Shown piece after piece: positions 25,701-40,000 of a stretch of DNA of 64,000 bases. The stretch is from contig NW_027096031.1 of assembly GCF_040115645.1 (NCBI RefSeq), forward strand, positions 434,001 through 498,000. Direction: 5' to 3'. This DNA is from Euwallacea fornicatus (lineage: Eukaryota > Arthropoda > Insecta > Coleoptera > Curculionidae). Numbering within the stretch: the first letter of the stretch is position 1; each line of letters starts with the position of its first letter. Made by a program: the position numbers and the translations under genes. Below the pieces are notes generated by a model. It was not told where the DNA came from. It was given only the letters and a program-made list of their open reading frames with translations, and searched no databases.

Positions 25701-25862
25701 TGTCAAAGTAATCACCTCAACTAGATTTTGAAGATGTCACAACACATCATCATTGCATCTTGTTGAACTTCCAAGAAAAATAGTACATTATGTGCTCAAA
25801 CACACATATTTTGTGACTTTTCAAACTTTGAAGCTCGATAACTTCGGCAAATGTGGACCAAA
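23399..25862 (+). repeat. Pure type B run, 14 monomers
   Basis: Fourteen consecutive 176-bp monomers (2464 bp), all with AAGTAATCACC, GAAGATGTC and ATATTTTG. It starts after an A copy and ends where TTAAACAAAG and CAGCTCGACGAGATC resume at 25863. This is the longest uniform B stretch I found. It overlaps the 8-monomer higher-order repeat and contrasts with the alternating pattern left of 19 kb. Confidence 0.85.
23575..23750 (+). repeat. Reference type B monomer
   Basis: A typical B copy. It has C at m9 (GTTAACC, creating a HpaI site, GTTAAC), G at m22, C at m29 and A at m33 (CACCTCAACGAG), then G at m44, G at m47 and T at m51 (TTTTGAAGATGTCAC). It also has GATTAC at m65 and TTGTTTAACTTCC at m74, ACTTTATGTGC, ATATTTTGTG at m121, and GATAACTTTGG at m151. 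The states at m22, m29, m33, m44, m47 and m51 almost always travel together, so A and B are distinct lineages rather than random noise. B copies have fewer CpGs: the CGACG of type A becomes CAACG. Confidence 0.93.
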
Positions 25863-26742
25863 TTTGTTAAACAAAGTGTCAAATTAATCAGCTCGACGAG
25901 ATCTTTAAAATGACACAACACATCATCATTGCATCTTGTTGAACTTCCAAGAAAAATAGTACATTATATTTTCAAACACACATATTTTGTGACTTTTCAA
26001 ACTCTGAAGCTCGATAACTTTGGCAAATGAAGACCAAATTTGTTAAACAAAGTGTCAAATTAATCAGCTCGACGAGATTTTTAAAATGACACTATACATC
26101 ATGATTGCATCTTGTTGAATTTCCAAGAAAAATAGTACTTTATGTGCTCAAACACACAACTTTTGTGACTTTTCAAACTTTGAAGCTCGATAGCTTCGGC
26201 AAATGTGGACCAAATTTGTTAAACTAAGTGTCAAATTAATCACCTCAACGAGATTTTGAAGATGTCACAACACATCATCATTGCATCTTGTTGAACTTCC
26301 AAGAAAAATAGTACATTATGTGCTCAAACACACAACTTTTGTGACTTTTCAAACTTTGAAGCTCGATAACTTTGGCAAATGTGGACCAAATTTGTTAAAC
26401 AAAGTGTCAAATTAATCAGCTCGACGAGATCTTTAAAATGACACAACACATGATGATTGCATCTTGTTGAATTTCCAAGAAAAATAGTACATTATGTTTT
26501 CAAACACACAACTTTTGTGACTTTTCAAACTTTGAAGCTCGATAGCTTCGGCAAATGAAGACCAAATTTGTTAAACAAAGTGTCAAATTAATCAGCTCGA
26601 CGAGATTTTTAAAATGACACAACACATCATGATTGCATCTTGTTGAACATCCAAGAAAAATAGTACATTATGTTTTCAAACACACATATTTTGTGACTTT
26701 TCAAACTTTGAACCTCGATAACTTTGGCAAATGTGGACCAAA

Positions 26743-29030
26743 TTTGTTAACCAAAGTGTCAAAGTAATCACCTCAACGAGATTTTGAAGATGTCACAACA
26801 CATCATGATTGAATCTTGTTGAATTTCCAAGAAAAATAGTACTTTATGTGCTCAAACACACATATTTTGTGACTTTTCAAACTTTGAAGCTCGATAACTT
26901 TGGCAAATGTGGACCAAATTTGTTAACCAAAGTGTCAAAGTAATCACCTCAACGAGATTTTGAAGATGTCACAACACATCATGATTACATCTTGTTTAAC
27001 TTCCAAGAAAAATAGTACTTTATGTGCTCAAACACACATATTTTGTGACTTTTCAAACTTTGAAGCTCGATAACTTTGGCAAATGTGGACCAAATTTGTT
27101 AACCAAAGTGTCAAAGTAATCACCTCAACGAGATTTTGAAGATGTCACAACACATCATGATTGCATCTTGTTGAATTTCCAAGAAAAATAGTACTTTATG
27201 TGCTCAAACACACATATTTTGTGACTTTTCAAACTTTGAAGCTCGATAACTTTGGCAAATGTGGACCAAATTTGTTAACCAAAGTGTCAAAGTAATCACC
27301 TCAACGAGATTTTGAAGATGTCACAACACATCATGATTACATCTTGTTGAATTTCCAAGAAAAATAGTACGTTATGTGCTCAAACACACATATTTTGTGA
27401 CTTTTCAAACTTTGAAGCTCGATAACTTTGGCAAATGTGGACCAAATTTGTTAACCAAAGTGTCAAAGTAATCACCTCAACGAGATTTTGAAGATGTCAC
27501 AACACATCATGATTGCATCTTGTTGAATTTCCAAGAAAAATAGTACTTTATGTGCTCAAACACACATATTTTGTGACTTTTCAAACTTTGAAGCTCGATA
27601 ACTTTGGCAAATGTGGACCAAATTTGTTAACCAAAGTGTCAAAGTAATCACCTCAACGAGATTTTGAAGATGTCACAACACATCATGATTACATCTTGTT
27701 TAACTTCCAAGAAAAATAGTACTTTATGTGCTCAAACACACATATTTTGTGACTTTTCAAACTTTGAAGCTCGATAACTTTGGCAAATGTGGACCAAATT
27801 TGTTAACCAAAGTGTCAAAGTAATCACCTCAACGAGATTTTGAAGATGTCACAACACATCATGATTACATCTTGTTTAACTTCCAAGAAAAATAGTACTT
27901 TATGTGCTCAAACACACATATTTTGTGACTTTTCAAACTTTGAAGCTCGATAACTTTGGCAAATGTGGACCAAATTTGTTAACCAAAGTGTCAAAGTAAT
28001 CACCTCAACGAGATTTTGAAGATGTCACAACACATCATCATTGCATCTTGTTGAACTTCCAAGAAAAATAGTACATAATGTGCTCAAACACACATATTTT
28101 GTGACTTTTCAAACTTTGAAGGTCGATAACTTTGGCAAATGTGGACCAAATTTGTTAACCAAAGTGTCAAAGTAATCACCTCAACGAGATTTTGAAGATG
28201 TCACAACACATCATGATTGAATCTTGTTGAATTTCCAAGAAAAATAGTACTTTATGTGCTCAAACACACATATTTTGTGACTTTTCAAACTTTGAAGCTC
28301 GATAACTTTGGCAAATGTGGACCAAATTTGTTAACCAAAGTGTCAAAGTAATCACCTCAACGAGATTTTGAAGATGTCACAACACATCATGATTACATCT
28401 TGTTTAACTTCCAAGAAAAATAGTACTTTATGTGCTCAAACACACATATTTTGTGACTTTTCAAACTTTGAAGCTCGATAACTTTGGCAAATGTGGACCA
28501 AATTTGTTAACCAAAGTGTCAAAGTAATCACCTCAACGAGATTTTGAAGATGTCACAACACATCATGATTGCATCTTGTTGAATTTCCAAGAAAAATAGT
28601 ACTTTATGTGCTCAAACACACATATTTTGTGACTTTTCAAACTTTGAAGCTCGATAACTTTGGCAAATGTGGACCAAATTTGTTAACCAAAGTGTCAAAG
28701 TAATCACCTCAACGAGATTTTGAAGATGTCACAACACATCATGATTACATCTTGTTTAACTTCCAAGAAAAATAGTACTTTATGTGCTCAAACACACATA
28801 TTTTGTGACTTTTCAAACTTTGAAGCTCGATAACTTTGGCAAATGTGGACCAAATTTGTTAACCAAAGTGTCAAAGTAATCACCTCAACGAGATTTTGAA
28901 GATGTCACAACACATCATGATTACATCTTGTTTAACTTCCAAGAAAAATAGTACTTTATGTGCTCAAACACACATATTTTGTGACTTTTCAAACTTTGAA
29001 GCTCGATAACTTCGGCAAATGTGGACCAAA
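26743..29030 (+). repeat. Pure type B run, 13 monomers
   Basis: 2288 bp of consecutive type B monomers. It begins just after a copy with GAACCTCG (26711) and ends at the A copy starting at 29031. It contains the unique GTACGTTATG at 27371 and a GGTC marker at 28121. The part from about 27.8 kb on continues into the segment repeated at 34.1-37.0 kb with an offset of 6336 bp. Confidence 0.82.
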
Positions 29031-29363
29031 TTTGTTAAACAAAGTGTCAAATTAATCAGCTCGACGAGATCTTTAAAATGACACAACACATCATCATTGC
29101 ATCTTGTTGAACTTCCAAGAAAAATAGTACATTATATTTTCAAACACACATATTTTGTGACTTTTCAAACTCTGAAGCTCGATAACTTTGGCAAATGAAG
29201 ACCAAATTTGTTAAACAAAGTGTCAAATTAATCAGCTCGACGAGATTTTTAAAATGACACTATACATCATGATTGCATCTTGTTGAATTTCCAAGAAAAA
29301 TAGTACTTTATGTGCTCAAACACACAACTTTTGTGACTTTTCAAACTTTGAAGCTCGATAGCT

Positions 29364-30622
29364 TCGGCAAATGTGGACCAAATTTGTTAAACTAAGTGTC
29401 AAATTAATCACCTCAACGAGATTTTGAAGATGTCACAACACATCATCATTGCATCTTGTTGAACTTCCAAGAAAAATAGTACATTATGTGCTCAAACACA
29501 CAACTTTTGTGACTTTTCAAACTTTGAAGCTCGATAACTTTGGCAAATGTGGACCAAATTTGTTAAACAAAGTGTCAAATTAATCAGCTCGACGAGATCT
29601 TTAAAATGACACAACACATGATGATTGCATCTTGTTGAATTTCCAAGAAAAATAGTACATTATGGTTTCAAACACACAACTTTTGTGACTTTTCAAACTT
29701 TGAAGCTCGATAGCTTCGGCAAATGAAGACCAAATTTGTTAAACAAAGTGTCAAATTAATCAGCTCGACGAGATTTTTAAAATGACACAACACATCATGA
29801 TTGCATCTTGTTGAACATCCAAGAAAAATAGTACATTATGTTTTCAAACACACATATTTTGTGACTTTTCAAACTCTGAAGCTCGATAACTTTGGCAAAT
29901 GTGGACCAAATTTGTTAACCAAAGTGTCAAAGTAATCACCTCAACGAGATTTTGAAGATGTCACAACACATCATGATTGCATCTTGTTGAATTTCCAAGA
30001 AAAATAGTACATTATGTGCTCAAACACACAACTTTTGTGACTTTTCAAACTTTGAAGCTCGATAACTTTGGCAAATGTGGACCAAATTTGTTAACCAAAG
30101 TGTCAAAGTAATCACCTCAACGAGATTTTGAAGATGTCACAACACATCATGATTGCATCTTGTTGAATTTCCAAGAAAAATAGTACTTTATGTGCTCAAA
30201 CACACAACTTTTGTGACTTTTCCAATTTTGAAGCTCGATAACTTTGGCAAATGTGGACCAAATTTGTTAACCAAAGTGTCAAATTAATCAGCTCGACGAG
30301 ATCTTTAAAATGACACAACACATCATCATTGCATCTTGTTGAACTTCCAAGAAAAATAGTACATAATGTGCTCAAACACACATATTTTGTGACTTTTCAA
30401 ACTTTGAAGCTCGATAACTTCGGCAAATGTGGACCAAATTTCTTAAACAAAGTGTCAAATTAATCACCTCAACGAGATTTTGAAGATGTCACAACACATC
30501 ATCATTGCATCTTGTTGAACTTCCAAGAAAAATAGTACATTATGTGCTCAAACACACAACTTTTGTGACTTTTCAAACTTTGAAGCTCGATAACTTTGGC
30601 AAATGTGGACCAAATTTGTTAA
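29364..30622 (+). repeat. Dispersed block with CATTATGGTTTC, copy 2
   Basis: The second copy of the 21444-22702 block. It is embedded in a longer segment shared with the third copy: roughly 27.8-30.67 kb matches 34.1-37.01 kb at an offset of 6336 bp (36 monomers). It diverges where CACATGATG (about 30675) replaces CACATCATC. Confidence 0.82.
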
Positions 30623-33092
30623 ACAAAGTGTCAAATTAATCAGCTCGACGAGATCTTTAAAATGACACAACACATGATGATTGCATCTTGTTGAATTTCC
30701 AAGAAAAATAGTACATTATGTTTTCAAACACACAACTTTTGTGACTTTTCAAACTTTGAAGCTCGATAGCTTCGGCAAATGAAGACCAAATTTGTTAAAC
30801 AAAGTGTCAAATTAATCAGCTCGACGAGATTTTTAAAATGACACAACACATCATGATTGCATCTTGTTGAACATCCAAGAAAAATAGTACATTATGTTTT
30901 CAAACACACATATTTTGTGACTTTTCAAACTTTGAACCTCGATAACTTTGGCAAATGTGGACCAAATTTGTTAACCAAAGTGTCAAAGTAATCACCTCAA
31001 CGAGATTTTGAAGATGTCACAACACATCATGATTGAATCTTGTTGAATTTCCAAGAAAAATAGTACTTTATGTGCTCAAACACACATATTTTGTGACTTT
31101 TCAAACTTTGAAGCTCGATAACTTTGGCAAATGTGGACCAAATTTGTTAACCAAAGTGTCAAAGTAATCACCTCAACGAGATTTTGAAGATGTCACAACA
31201 CATCATGATTACATCTTGTTTAACTTCCAAGAAAAATAGTACTTTATGTGCTCAAACACACATATTTTGTGACTTTTCAAACTTTGAAGCTCGATAACTT
31301 TGGCAAATGTGGACCAAATTTGTTAACCAAAGTGTCAAAGTAATCACCTCAACGAGATTTTGAAGATGTCACAACACATCATGATTGCATCTTGTTGAAT
31401 TTCCAAGAAAAATAGTACTTTATGTGCTCAAACACACATATTTTGTGACTTTTCAAACTTTGAAGCTCGATAACTTTGGCAAATGTGGACCAAATTTGTT
31501 AACCAAAGTGTCAAAGTAATCACCTCAACGAGATTTTGAAGATGTCACAACACATCATGATTACATCTTGTTTAACTTCCAAGAAAAATAGTACTTTATG
31601 TGCTCAAACACACATATTTTGTGACTTTTCAAACTTTGAAGCTCGATAACTTTGGCAAATGTGGACCAAATTTGTTAACCAAAGTGTCAAAGTAATCACC
31701 TCAACGAGATTTTGAAGATGTCACAACACATCATCATTGCATCTTGTTGAACTTCCAAGAAAAATAGTACATAATGTGCTCAAACACACATATTTTGTGA
31801 CTTTTCAAACTTTGAAGGTCGATAACTTTGGCAAATGTGGACCAAATTTGTTAACCAAAGTGTCAAAGTAATCACCTCAACGAGATTTTGAAGATGTCAC
31901 AACACATCATGATTGAATCTTGTTGAATTTCCAAGAAAAATAGTACTTTATGTGCTCAAACACACATATTTTGTGACTTTTCAAACTTTGAAGCTCGATA
32001 ACTTTGGCAAATGTGGACCAAATTTGTTAACCAAAGTGTCAAAGTAATCACCTCAACGAGATTTTGAAGATGTCACAACACATCATGATTACATCTTGTT
32101 TAACTTCCAAGAAAAATAGTACTTTATGTGCTCAAACACACATATTTTGTGACTTTTCAAACTTTGAAGCTCGATAACTTTGGCAAATGTGGACCAAATT
32201 TGTTAACCAAAGTGTCAAAGTAATCACCTCAACGAGATTTTGAAGATGTCACAACACATCATGATTGCATCTTGTTGAATTTCCAAGAAAAATAGTACTT
32301 TATGTGCTCAAACACACATATTTTGTGACTTTTCAAACTTTGAAGCTCGATAACTTTGGCAAATGTGGACCAAATTTGTTAACCAAAGTGTCAAAGTAAT
32401 CACCTCAACGAGATTTTGAAGATGTCACAACACATCATGATTACATCTTGTTTAACTTCCAAGAAAAATAGTACTTTATGTGCTCAAACACACATATTTT
32501 GTGACTTTTCAAACTTTGAAGCTCGATAACTTTGGCAAATGTGGACCAAATTTGTTAACCAAAGTGTCAAAGTAATCACCTCAACGAGATTTTGAAGATG
32601 TCACAACACATCATGATTACATCTTGTTTAACTTCCAAGAAAAATAGTACTTTATGTGCTCAAACACACATATTTTGTGACTTTTCAAACTTTGAAGCTC
32701 GATAACTTCGGCAAATGTGGACCAAATTTGTTAAACAAAGTGTCAAATTAATCAGCTCGACGAGATCTTTAAAATGACACAACACATCATCATTGCATCT
32801 TGTTGAACTTCCAAGAAAAATAGTACATTATATTTTCAAACACACATATTTTGTGACTTTTCAAACTCTGAAGCTCGATAACTTTGGCAAATGAAGACCA
32901 AATTTGTTAAACAAAGTGTCAAATTAATCAGCTCGACGAGATTTTTAAAATGACACTATACATCATGATTGCATCTTGTTGAATTTCCAAGAAAAATAGT
33001 ACTTTATGTGCTCAAACACACAACTTTTGTGACTTTTCAAACTTTGAAGCTCGATAGCTTCGGCAAATGTGGACCAAATTTGTTAAACTAAG
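30453..33092 (+). repeat. 2640-bp (15-monomer) tandem unit, copy 1
   Basis: Line-by-line reading finds this unit repeated without a visible difference at 33093-35732. The identity continues to 36000 (about 2.1 units, 5.55 kb in total). Markers: GAACCTCG at 30935 and 33575, GGTC at 31817 and 34457, ATTATATTTTC at 32829 and 35469. It is bounded on the left by a change at 30452/33092 (TTTCTTAAAC versus TTTGTTAAACT). Composition is one pure B run of ten monomers (30967-32726) flanked by A and mixed copies. Confidence 0.87.
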
Positions 33093-36000
33093 TGTCAAAT
33101 TAATCACCTCAACGAGATTTTGAAGATGTCACAACACATCATCATTGCATCTTGTTGAACTTCCAAGAAAAATAGTACATTATGTGCTCAAACACACAAC
33201 TTTTGTGACTTTTCAAACTTTGAAGCTCGATAACTTTGGCAAATGTGGACCAAATTTGTTAAACAAAGTGTCAAATTAATCAGCTCGACGAGATCTTTAA
33301 AATGACACAACACATGATGATTGCATCTTGTTGAATTTCCAAGAAAAATAGTACATTATGTTTTCAAACACACAACTTTTGTGACTTTTCAAACTTTGAA
33401 GCTCGATAGCTTCGGCAAATGAAGACCAAATTTGTTAAACAAAGTGTCAAATTAATCAGCTCGACGAGATTTTTAAAATGACACAACACATCATGATTGC
33501 ATCTTGTTGAACATCCAAGAAAAATAGTACATTATGTTTTCAAACACACATATTTTGTGACTTTTCAAACTTTGAACCTCGATAACTTTGGCAAATGTGG
33601 ACCAAATTTGTTAACCAAAGTGTCAAAGTAATCACCTCAACGAGATTTTGAAGATGTCACAACACATCATGATTGAATCTTGTTGAATTTCCAAGAAAAA
33701 TAGTACTTTATGTGCTCAAACACACATATTTTGTGACTTTTCAAACTTTGAAGCTCGATAACTTTGGCAAATGTGGACCAAATTTGTTAACCAAAGTGTC
33801 AAAGTAATCACCTCAACGAGATTTTGAAGATGTCACAACACATCATGATTACATCTTGTTTAACTTCCAAGAAAAATAGTACTTTATGTGCTCAAACACA
33901 CATATTTTGTGACTTTTCAAACTTTGAAGCTCGATAACTTTGGCAAATGTGGACCAAATTTGTTAACCAAAGTGTCAAAGTAATCACCTCAACGAGATTT
34001 TGAAGATGTCACAACACATCATGATTGCATCTTGTTGAATTTCCAAGAAAAATAGTACTTTATGTGCTCAAACACACATATTTTGTGACTTTTCAAACTT
34101 TGAAGCTCGATAACTTTGGCAAATGTGGACCAAATTTGTTAACCAAAGTGTCAAAGTAATCACCTCAACGAGATTTTGAAGATGTCACAACACATCATGA
34201 TTACATCTTGTTTAACTTCCAAGAAAAATAGTACTTTATGTGCTCAAACACACATATTTTGTGACTTTTCAAACTTTGAAGCTCGATAACTTTGGCAAAT
34301 GTGGACCAAATTTGTTAACCAAAGTGTCAAAGTAATCACCTCAACGAGATTTTGAAGATGTCACAACACATCATCATTGCATCTTGTTGAACTTCCAAGA
34401 AAAATAGTACATAATGTGCTCAAACACACATATTTTGTGACTTTTCAAACTTTGAAGGTCGATAACTTTGGCAAATGTGGACCAAATTTGTTAACCAAAG
34501 TGTCAAAGTAATCACCTCAACGAGATTTTGAAGATGTCACAACACATCATGATTGAATCTTGTTGAATTTCCAAGAAAAATAGTACTTTATGTGCTCAAA
34601 CACACATATTTTGTGACTTTTCAAACTTTGAAGCTCGATAACTTTGGCAAATGTGGACCAAATTTGTTAACCAAAGTGTCAAAGTAATCACCTCAACGAG
34701 ATTTTGAAGATGTCACAACACATCATGATTACATCTTGTTTAACTTCCAAGAAAAATAGTACTTTATGTGCTCAAACACACATATTTTGTGACTTTTCAA
34801 ACTTTGAAGCTCGATAACTTTGGCAAATGTGGACCAAATTTGTTAACCAAAGTGTCAAAGTAATCACCTCAACGAGATTTTGAAGATGTCACAACACATC
34901 ATGATTGCATCTTGTTGAATTTCCAAGAAAAATAGTACTTTATGTGCTCAAACACACATATTTTGTGACTTTTCAAACTTTGAAGCTCGATAACTTTGGC
35001 AAATGTGGACCAAATTTGTTAACCAAAGTGTCAAAGTAATCACCTCAACGAGATTTTGAAGATGTCACAACACATCATGATTACATCTTGTTTAACTTCC
35101 AAGAAAAATAGTACTTTATGTGCTCAAACACACATATTTTGTGACTTTTCAAACTTTGAAGCTCGATAACTTTGGCAAATGTGGACCAAATTTGTTAACC
35201 AAAGTGTCAAAGTAATCACCTCAACGAGATTTTGAAGATGTCACAACACATCATGATTACATCTTGTTTAACTTCCAAGAAAAATAGTACTTTATGTGCT
35301 CAAACACACATATTTTGTGACTTTTCAAACTTTGAAGCTCGATAACTTCGGCAAATGTGGACCAAATTTGTTAAACAAAGTGTCAAATTAATCAGCTCGA
35401 CGAGATCTTTAAAATGACACAACACATCATCATTGCATCTTGTTGAACTTCCAAGAAAAATAGTACATTATATTTTCAAACACACATATTTTGTGACTTT
35501 TCAAACTCTGAAGCTCGATAACTTTGGCAAATGAAGACCAAATTTGTTAAACAAAGTGTCAAATTAATCAGCTCGACGAGATTTTTAAAATGACACTATA
35601 CATCATGATTGCATCTTGTTGAATTTCCAAGAAAAATAGTACTTTATGTGCTCAAACACACAACTTTTGTGACTTTTCAAACTTTGAAGCTCGATAGCTT
35701 CGGCAAATGTGGACCAAATTTGTTAAACTAAGTGTCAAATTAATCACCTCAACGAGATTTTGAAGATGTCACAACACATCATCATTGCATCTTGTTGAAC
35801 TTCCAAGAAAAATAGTACATTATGTGCTCAAACACACAACTTTTGTGACTTTTCAAACTTTGAAGCTCGATAACTTTGGCAAATGTGGACCAAATTTGTT
35901 AAACAAAGTGTCAAATTAATCAGCTCGACGAGATCTTTAAAATGACACAACACATGATGATTGCATCTTGTTGAATTTCCAAGAAAAATAGTACATTATG
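33093..36000 (+). repeat. 2640-bp (15-monomer) tandem unit, copy 2 plus start of copy 3
   Basis: Identical by eye to 30453-33360 over about 2,908 bp. At 36001 the sequence reads CATTATGGTTTC where the earlier unit has CATTATGTTTTC. From there it follows the block found at 21745 and 29665 instead. The junction at about 36.0 kb is therefore a recombination point between two higher-order repeat families. Confidence 0.85.
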
Positions 36001-37010
36001 GTTTCAAACACACAACTTTTGTGACTTTTCAAACTTTGAAGCTCGATAGCTTCGGCAAATGAAGACCAAATTTGTTAAACAAAGTGTCAAATTAATCAGC
36101 TCGACGAGATTTTTAAAATGACACAACACATCATGATTGCATCTTGTTGAACATCCAAGAAAAATAGTACATTATGTTTTCAAACACACATATTTTGTGA
36201 CTTTTCAAACTCTGAAGCTCGATAACTTTGGCAAATGTGGACCAAATTTGTTAACCAAAGTGTCAAAGTAATCACCTCAACGAGATTTTGAAGATGTCAC
36301 AACACATCATGATTGCATCTTGTTGAATTTCCAAGAAAAATAGTACATTATGTGCTCAAACACACAACTTTTGTGACTTTTCAAACTTTGAAGCTCGATA
36401 ACTTTGGCAAATGTGGACCAAATTTGTTAACCAAAGTGTCAAAGTAATCACCTCAACGAGATTTTGAAGATGTCACAACACATCATGATTGCATCTTGTT
36501 GAATTTCCAAGAAAAATAGTACTTTATGTGCTCAAACACACAACTTTTGTGACTTTTCCAATTTTGAAGCTCGATAACTTTGGCAAATGTGGACCAAATT
36601 TGTTAACCAAAGTGTCAAATTAATCAGCTCGACGAGATCTTTAAAATGACACAACACATCATCATTGCATCTTGTTGAACTTCCAAGAAAAATAGTACAT
36701 AATGTGCTCAAACACACATATTTTGTGACTTTTCAAACTTTGAAGCTCGATAACTTCGGCAAATGTGGACCAAATTTCTTAAACAAAGTGTCAAATTAAT
36801 CACCTCAACGAGATTTTGAAGATGTCACAACACATCATCATTGCATCTTGTTGAACTTCCAAGAAAAATAGTACATTATGTGCTCAAACACACAACTTTT
36901 GTGACTTTTCAAACTTTGAAGCTCGATAACTTTGGCAAATGTGGACCAAATTTGTTAAACAAAGTGTCAAATTAATCAGCTCGACGAGATCTTTAAAATG
37001 ACACAACACA
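35700..37010 (+). repeat. Dispersed block with CATTATGGTTTC, copy 3
   Basis: The third copy, sharing the GGTTTC marker at 36001 and the opened frame near 36.53-36.72 kb. Right of it, the order of copies follows 23.1-24.2 kb at an offset of 14080 bp (80 monomers), one monomer less than the 14256 bp seen at the block itself. A monomer has thus been lost or gained between the block and its right flank. Confidence 0.8.
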
Positions 37011-40000
37011 TCATCATTGCATCTTGTTGAACTTCCAAGAAAAATAGTACATTATGTTTTCAAACACACATATTTTGTGACTTTTCAAACTCTGAAGCTC
37101 GATAACTTTGGCAAATGTGGACCAAATTTGTTAACCAAAGTGTCAAATTAATCACCTCAACGAGATTTTGAAGATGTCACAACACATCATCATTGCATCT
37201 TGTTGAACTTCCAAGAAAAATAGTACATTATGTGCTCAAACACACAACTTTTGTGACTTTTCAAACTTTGAAGCTCGATAACTTTGGCAAATGTGGACCA
37301 AATTTGTTAAACAAAGTGTCAAATTAATCAGCTCGACGAGATCTTTAAAATGACACAACACATCATCATTGCATCTTGTTGAACTTCCAAGAAAAATAGT
37401 ACATAATGTGCTCAAACACACATATTTTGTGACTTTTCAAACTTTGAAGGTCGATAACTTTGGCAAATGTGGACCAAATTTGTTAACCAAAGTGTCAAAG
37501 TAATCACCTCAACGAGATTTTGAAGATGTCACAACACATCATGATTGAATCTTGTTGAATTTCCAAGAAAAATAGTACTTTATGTGCTCAAACACACATA
37601 TTTTGTGACTTTTCAAACTTTGAAGCTCGATAACTTTGGCAAATGTGGACCAAATTTGTTAACCAAAGTGTCAAAGTAATCACCTCAACGAGATTTTGAA
37701 GATGTCACAACACATCATGATTACATCTTGTTTAACTTCCAAGAAAAATAGTACTTTATGTGCTCAAACACACATATTTTGTGACTTTTCAAACTTTGAA
37801 GCTCGATAACTTTGGCAAATGTGGACCAAATTTGTTAACCAAAGTGTCAAAGTAATCACCTCAACGAGATTTTGAAGATGTCACAACACATCATGATTGC
37901 ATCTTGTTGAATTTCCAAGAAAAATAGTACTTTATGTGCTCAAACACACATATTTTGTGACTTTTCAAACTTTGAAGCTCGATAACTTTGGCAAATGTGG
38001 ACCAAATTTGTTAACCAAAGTGTCAAAGTAATCACCTCAACGAGATTTTGAAGATGTCACAACACATCATGATTACATCTTGTTTAACTTCCAAGAAAAA
38101 TAGTACTTTATGTGCTCAAACACACATATTTTGTGACTTTTCAAACTTTGAAGCTCGATAACTTTGGCAAATGTGGACCAAATTTGTTAACCAAAGTGTC
38201 AAAGTAATCACCTCAACGAGATTTTGAAGATGTCACAACACATCATGATTACATCTTGTTTAACTTCCAAGAAAAATAGTACTTTATGTGCTCAAACACA
38301 CATATTTTGTGACTTTTCAAACTTTGAAGCTCGATAACTTTGGCAAATGTGGACCAAATTTGTTAACCAAAGTGTCAAAGTAATCACCTCAACTAGATTT
38401 TGAAGATGTCACAACACATCATCATTGCATCTTGTTGAACTTCCAAGAAAAATAGTACATTATGTGCTCAAACACACATATTTTGTGACTTTTCAAACTT
38501 TGAAGCTCGATAACTTCGGCAAATGTGGACCAAATTTGTTAAACAAAGTGTCAAATTAATCAGCTCGACGAGATCTTTAAAATGACACAACACATCATCA
38601 TTGCATCTTGTTGAACTTCCAAGAAAAATAGTACATTATATTTTCAAACACACATATTTTGTGACTTTTCAAACTCTGAAGCTCGATAACTTTGGCAAAT
38701 GAAGACCAAATTTGTTAAACAAAGTGTCAAATTAATCAGCTCGACGAGATTTTTAAAATGACACAACACATCATCATTGCATCTTGTTGAACTTCCAAGA
38801 AAAATAGTACATAATGTGCTCAAACACACATATTTTGTGACTTTTCAAACTTTGAAGGTCGATAACTTTGGCAAATGTGGACCAAATTTGTTAACCAAAG
38901 TGTCAAAGTAATCACCTCAACGAGATTTTGAAGATGTCACAACACATCATGATTGAATCTTGTTGAATTTCCAAGAAAAATAGTACTTTATGTGCTCAAA
39001 CACACATATTTTGTGACTTTTCAAACTTTGAAGCTCGATAACTTTGGCAAATGTGGACCAAATTTGTTAACCAAAGTGTCAAAGTAATCACCTCAACGAG
39101 ATTTTGAAGATGTCACAACACATCATGATTACATCTTGTTTAACTTCCAAGAAAAATAGTACTTTATGTGCTCAAACACACATATTTTGTGACTTTTCAA
39201 ACTTTGAAGCTCGATAACTTTGGCAAATGTGGACCAAATTTGTTAACCAAAGTGTCAAAGTAATCACCTCAACGAGATTTTGAAGATGTCACAACACATC
39301 ATGATTGCATCTTGTTGAATTTCCAAGAAAAATAGTACTTTATGTGCTCAAACACACATATTTTGTGACTTTTCAAACTTTGAAGCTCGATAACTTTGGC
39401 AAATGTGGACCAAATTTGTTAACCAAAGTGTCAAAGTAATCACCTCAACGAGATTTTGAAGATGTCACAACACATCATGATTACATCTTGTTTAACTTCC
39501 AAGAAAAATAGTACTTTATGTGCTCAAACACACATATTTTGTGACTTTTCAAACTTTGAAGCTCGATAACTTTGGCAAATGTGGACCAAATTTGTTAACC
39601 AAAGTGTCAAAGTAATCACCTCAACGAGATTTTGAAGATGTCACAACACATCATGATTACATCTTGTTTAACTTCCAAGAAAAATAGTACTTTATGTGCT
39701 CAAACACACATATTTTGTGACTTTTCAAACTTTGAAGCTCGATAACTTTGGCAAATGTGGACCAAATTTGTTAACCAAAGTGTCAAAGTAATCACCTCAA
39801 CTAGATTTTGAAGATGTCACAACACATCATCATTGCATCTTGTTGAACTTCCAAGAAAAATAGTACATTATGTGCTCAAACACACATATTTTGTGACTTT
39901 TCAAACTTTGAAGCTCGATAACTTCGGCAAATGTGGACCAAATTTGTTAAACAAAGTGTCAAATTAATCAGCTCGACGAGATCTTTAAAATGACACAACA

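Noticed and set aside
30453..36000. Assembly artefact as the default explanation for identical 2640-bp units
   Set aside because: It is possible, but the units are flanked by different sequence and related blocks recur elsewhere with other offsets, which fits real amplification. Only long reads can exclude an artefact.
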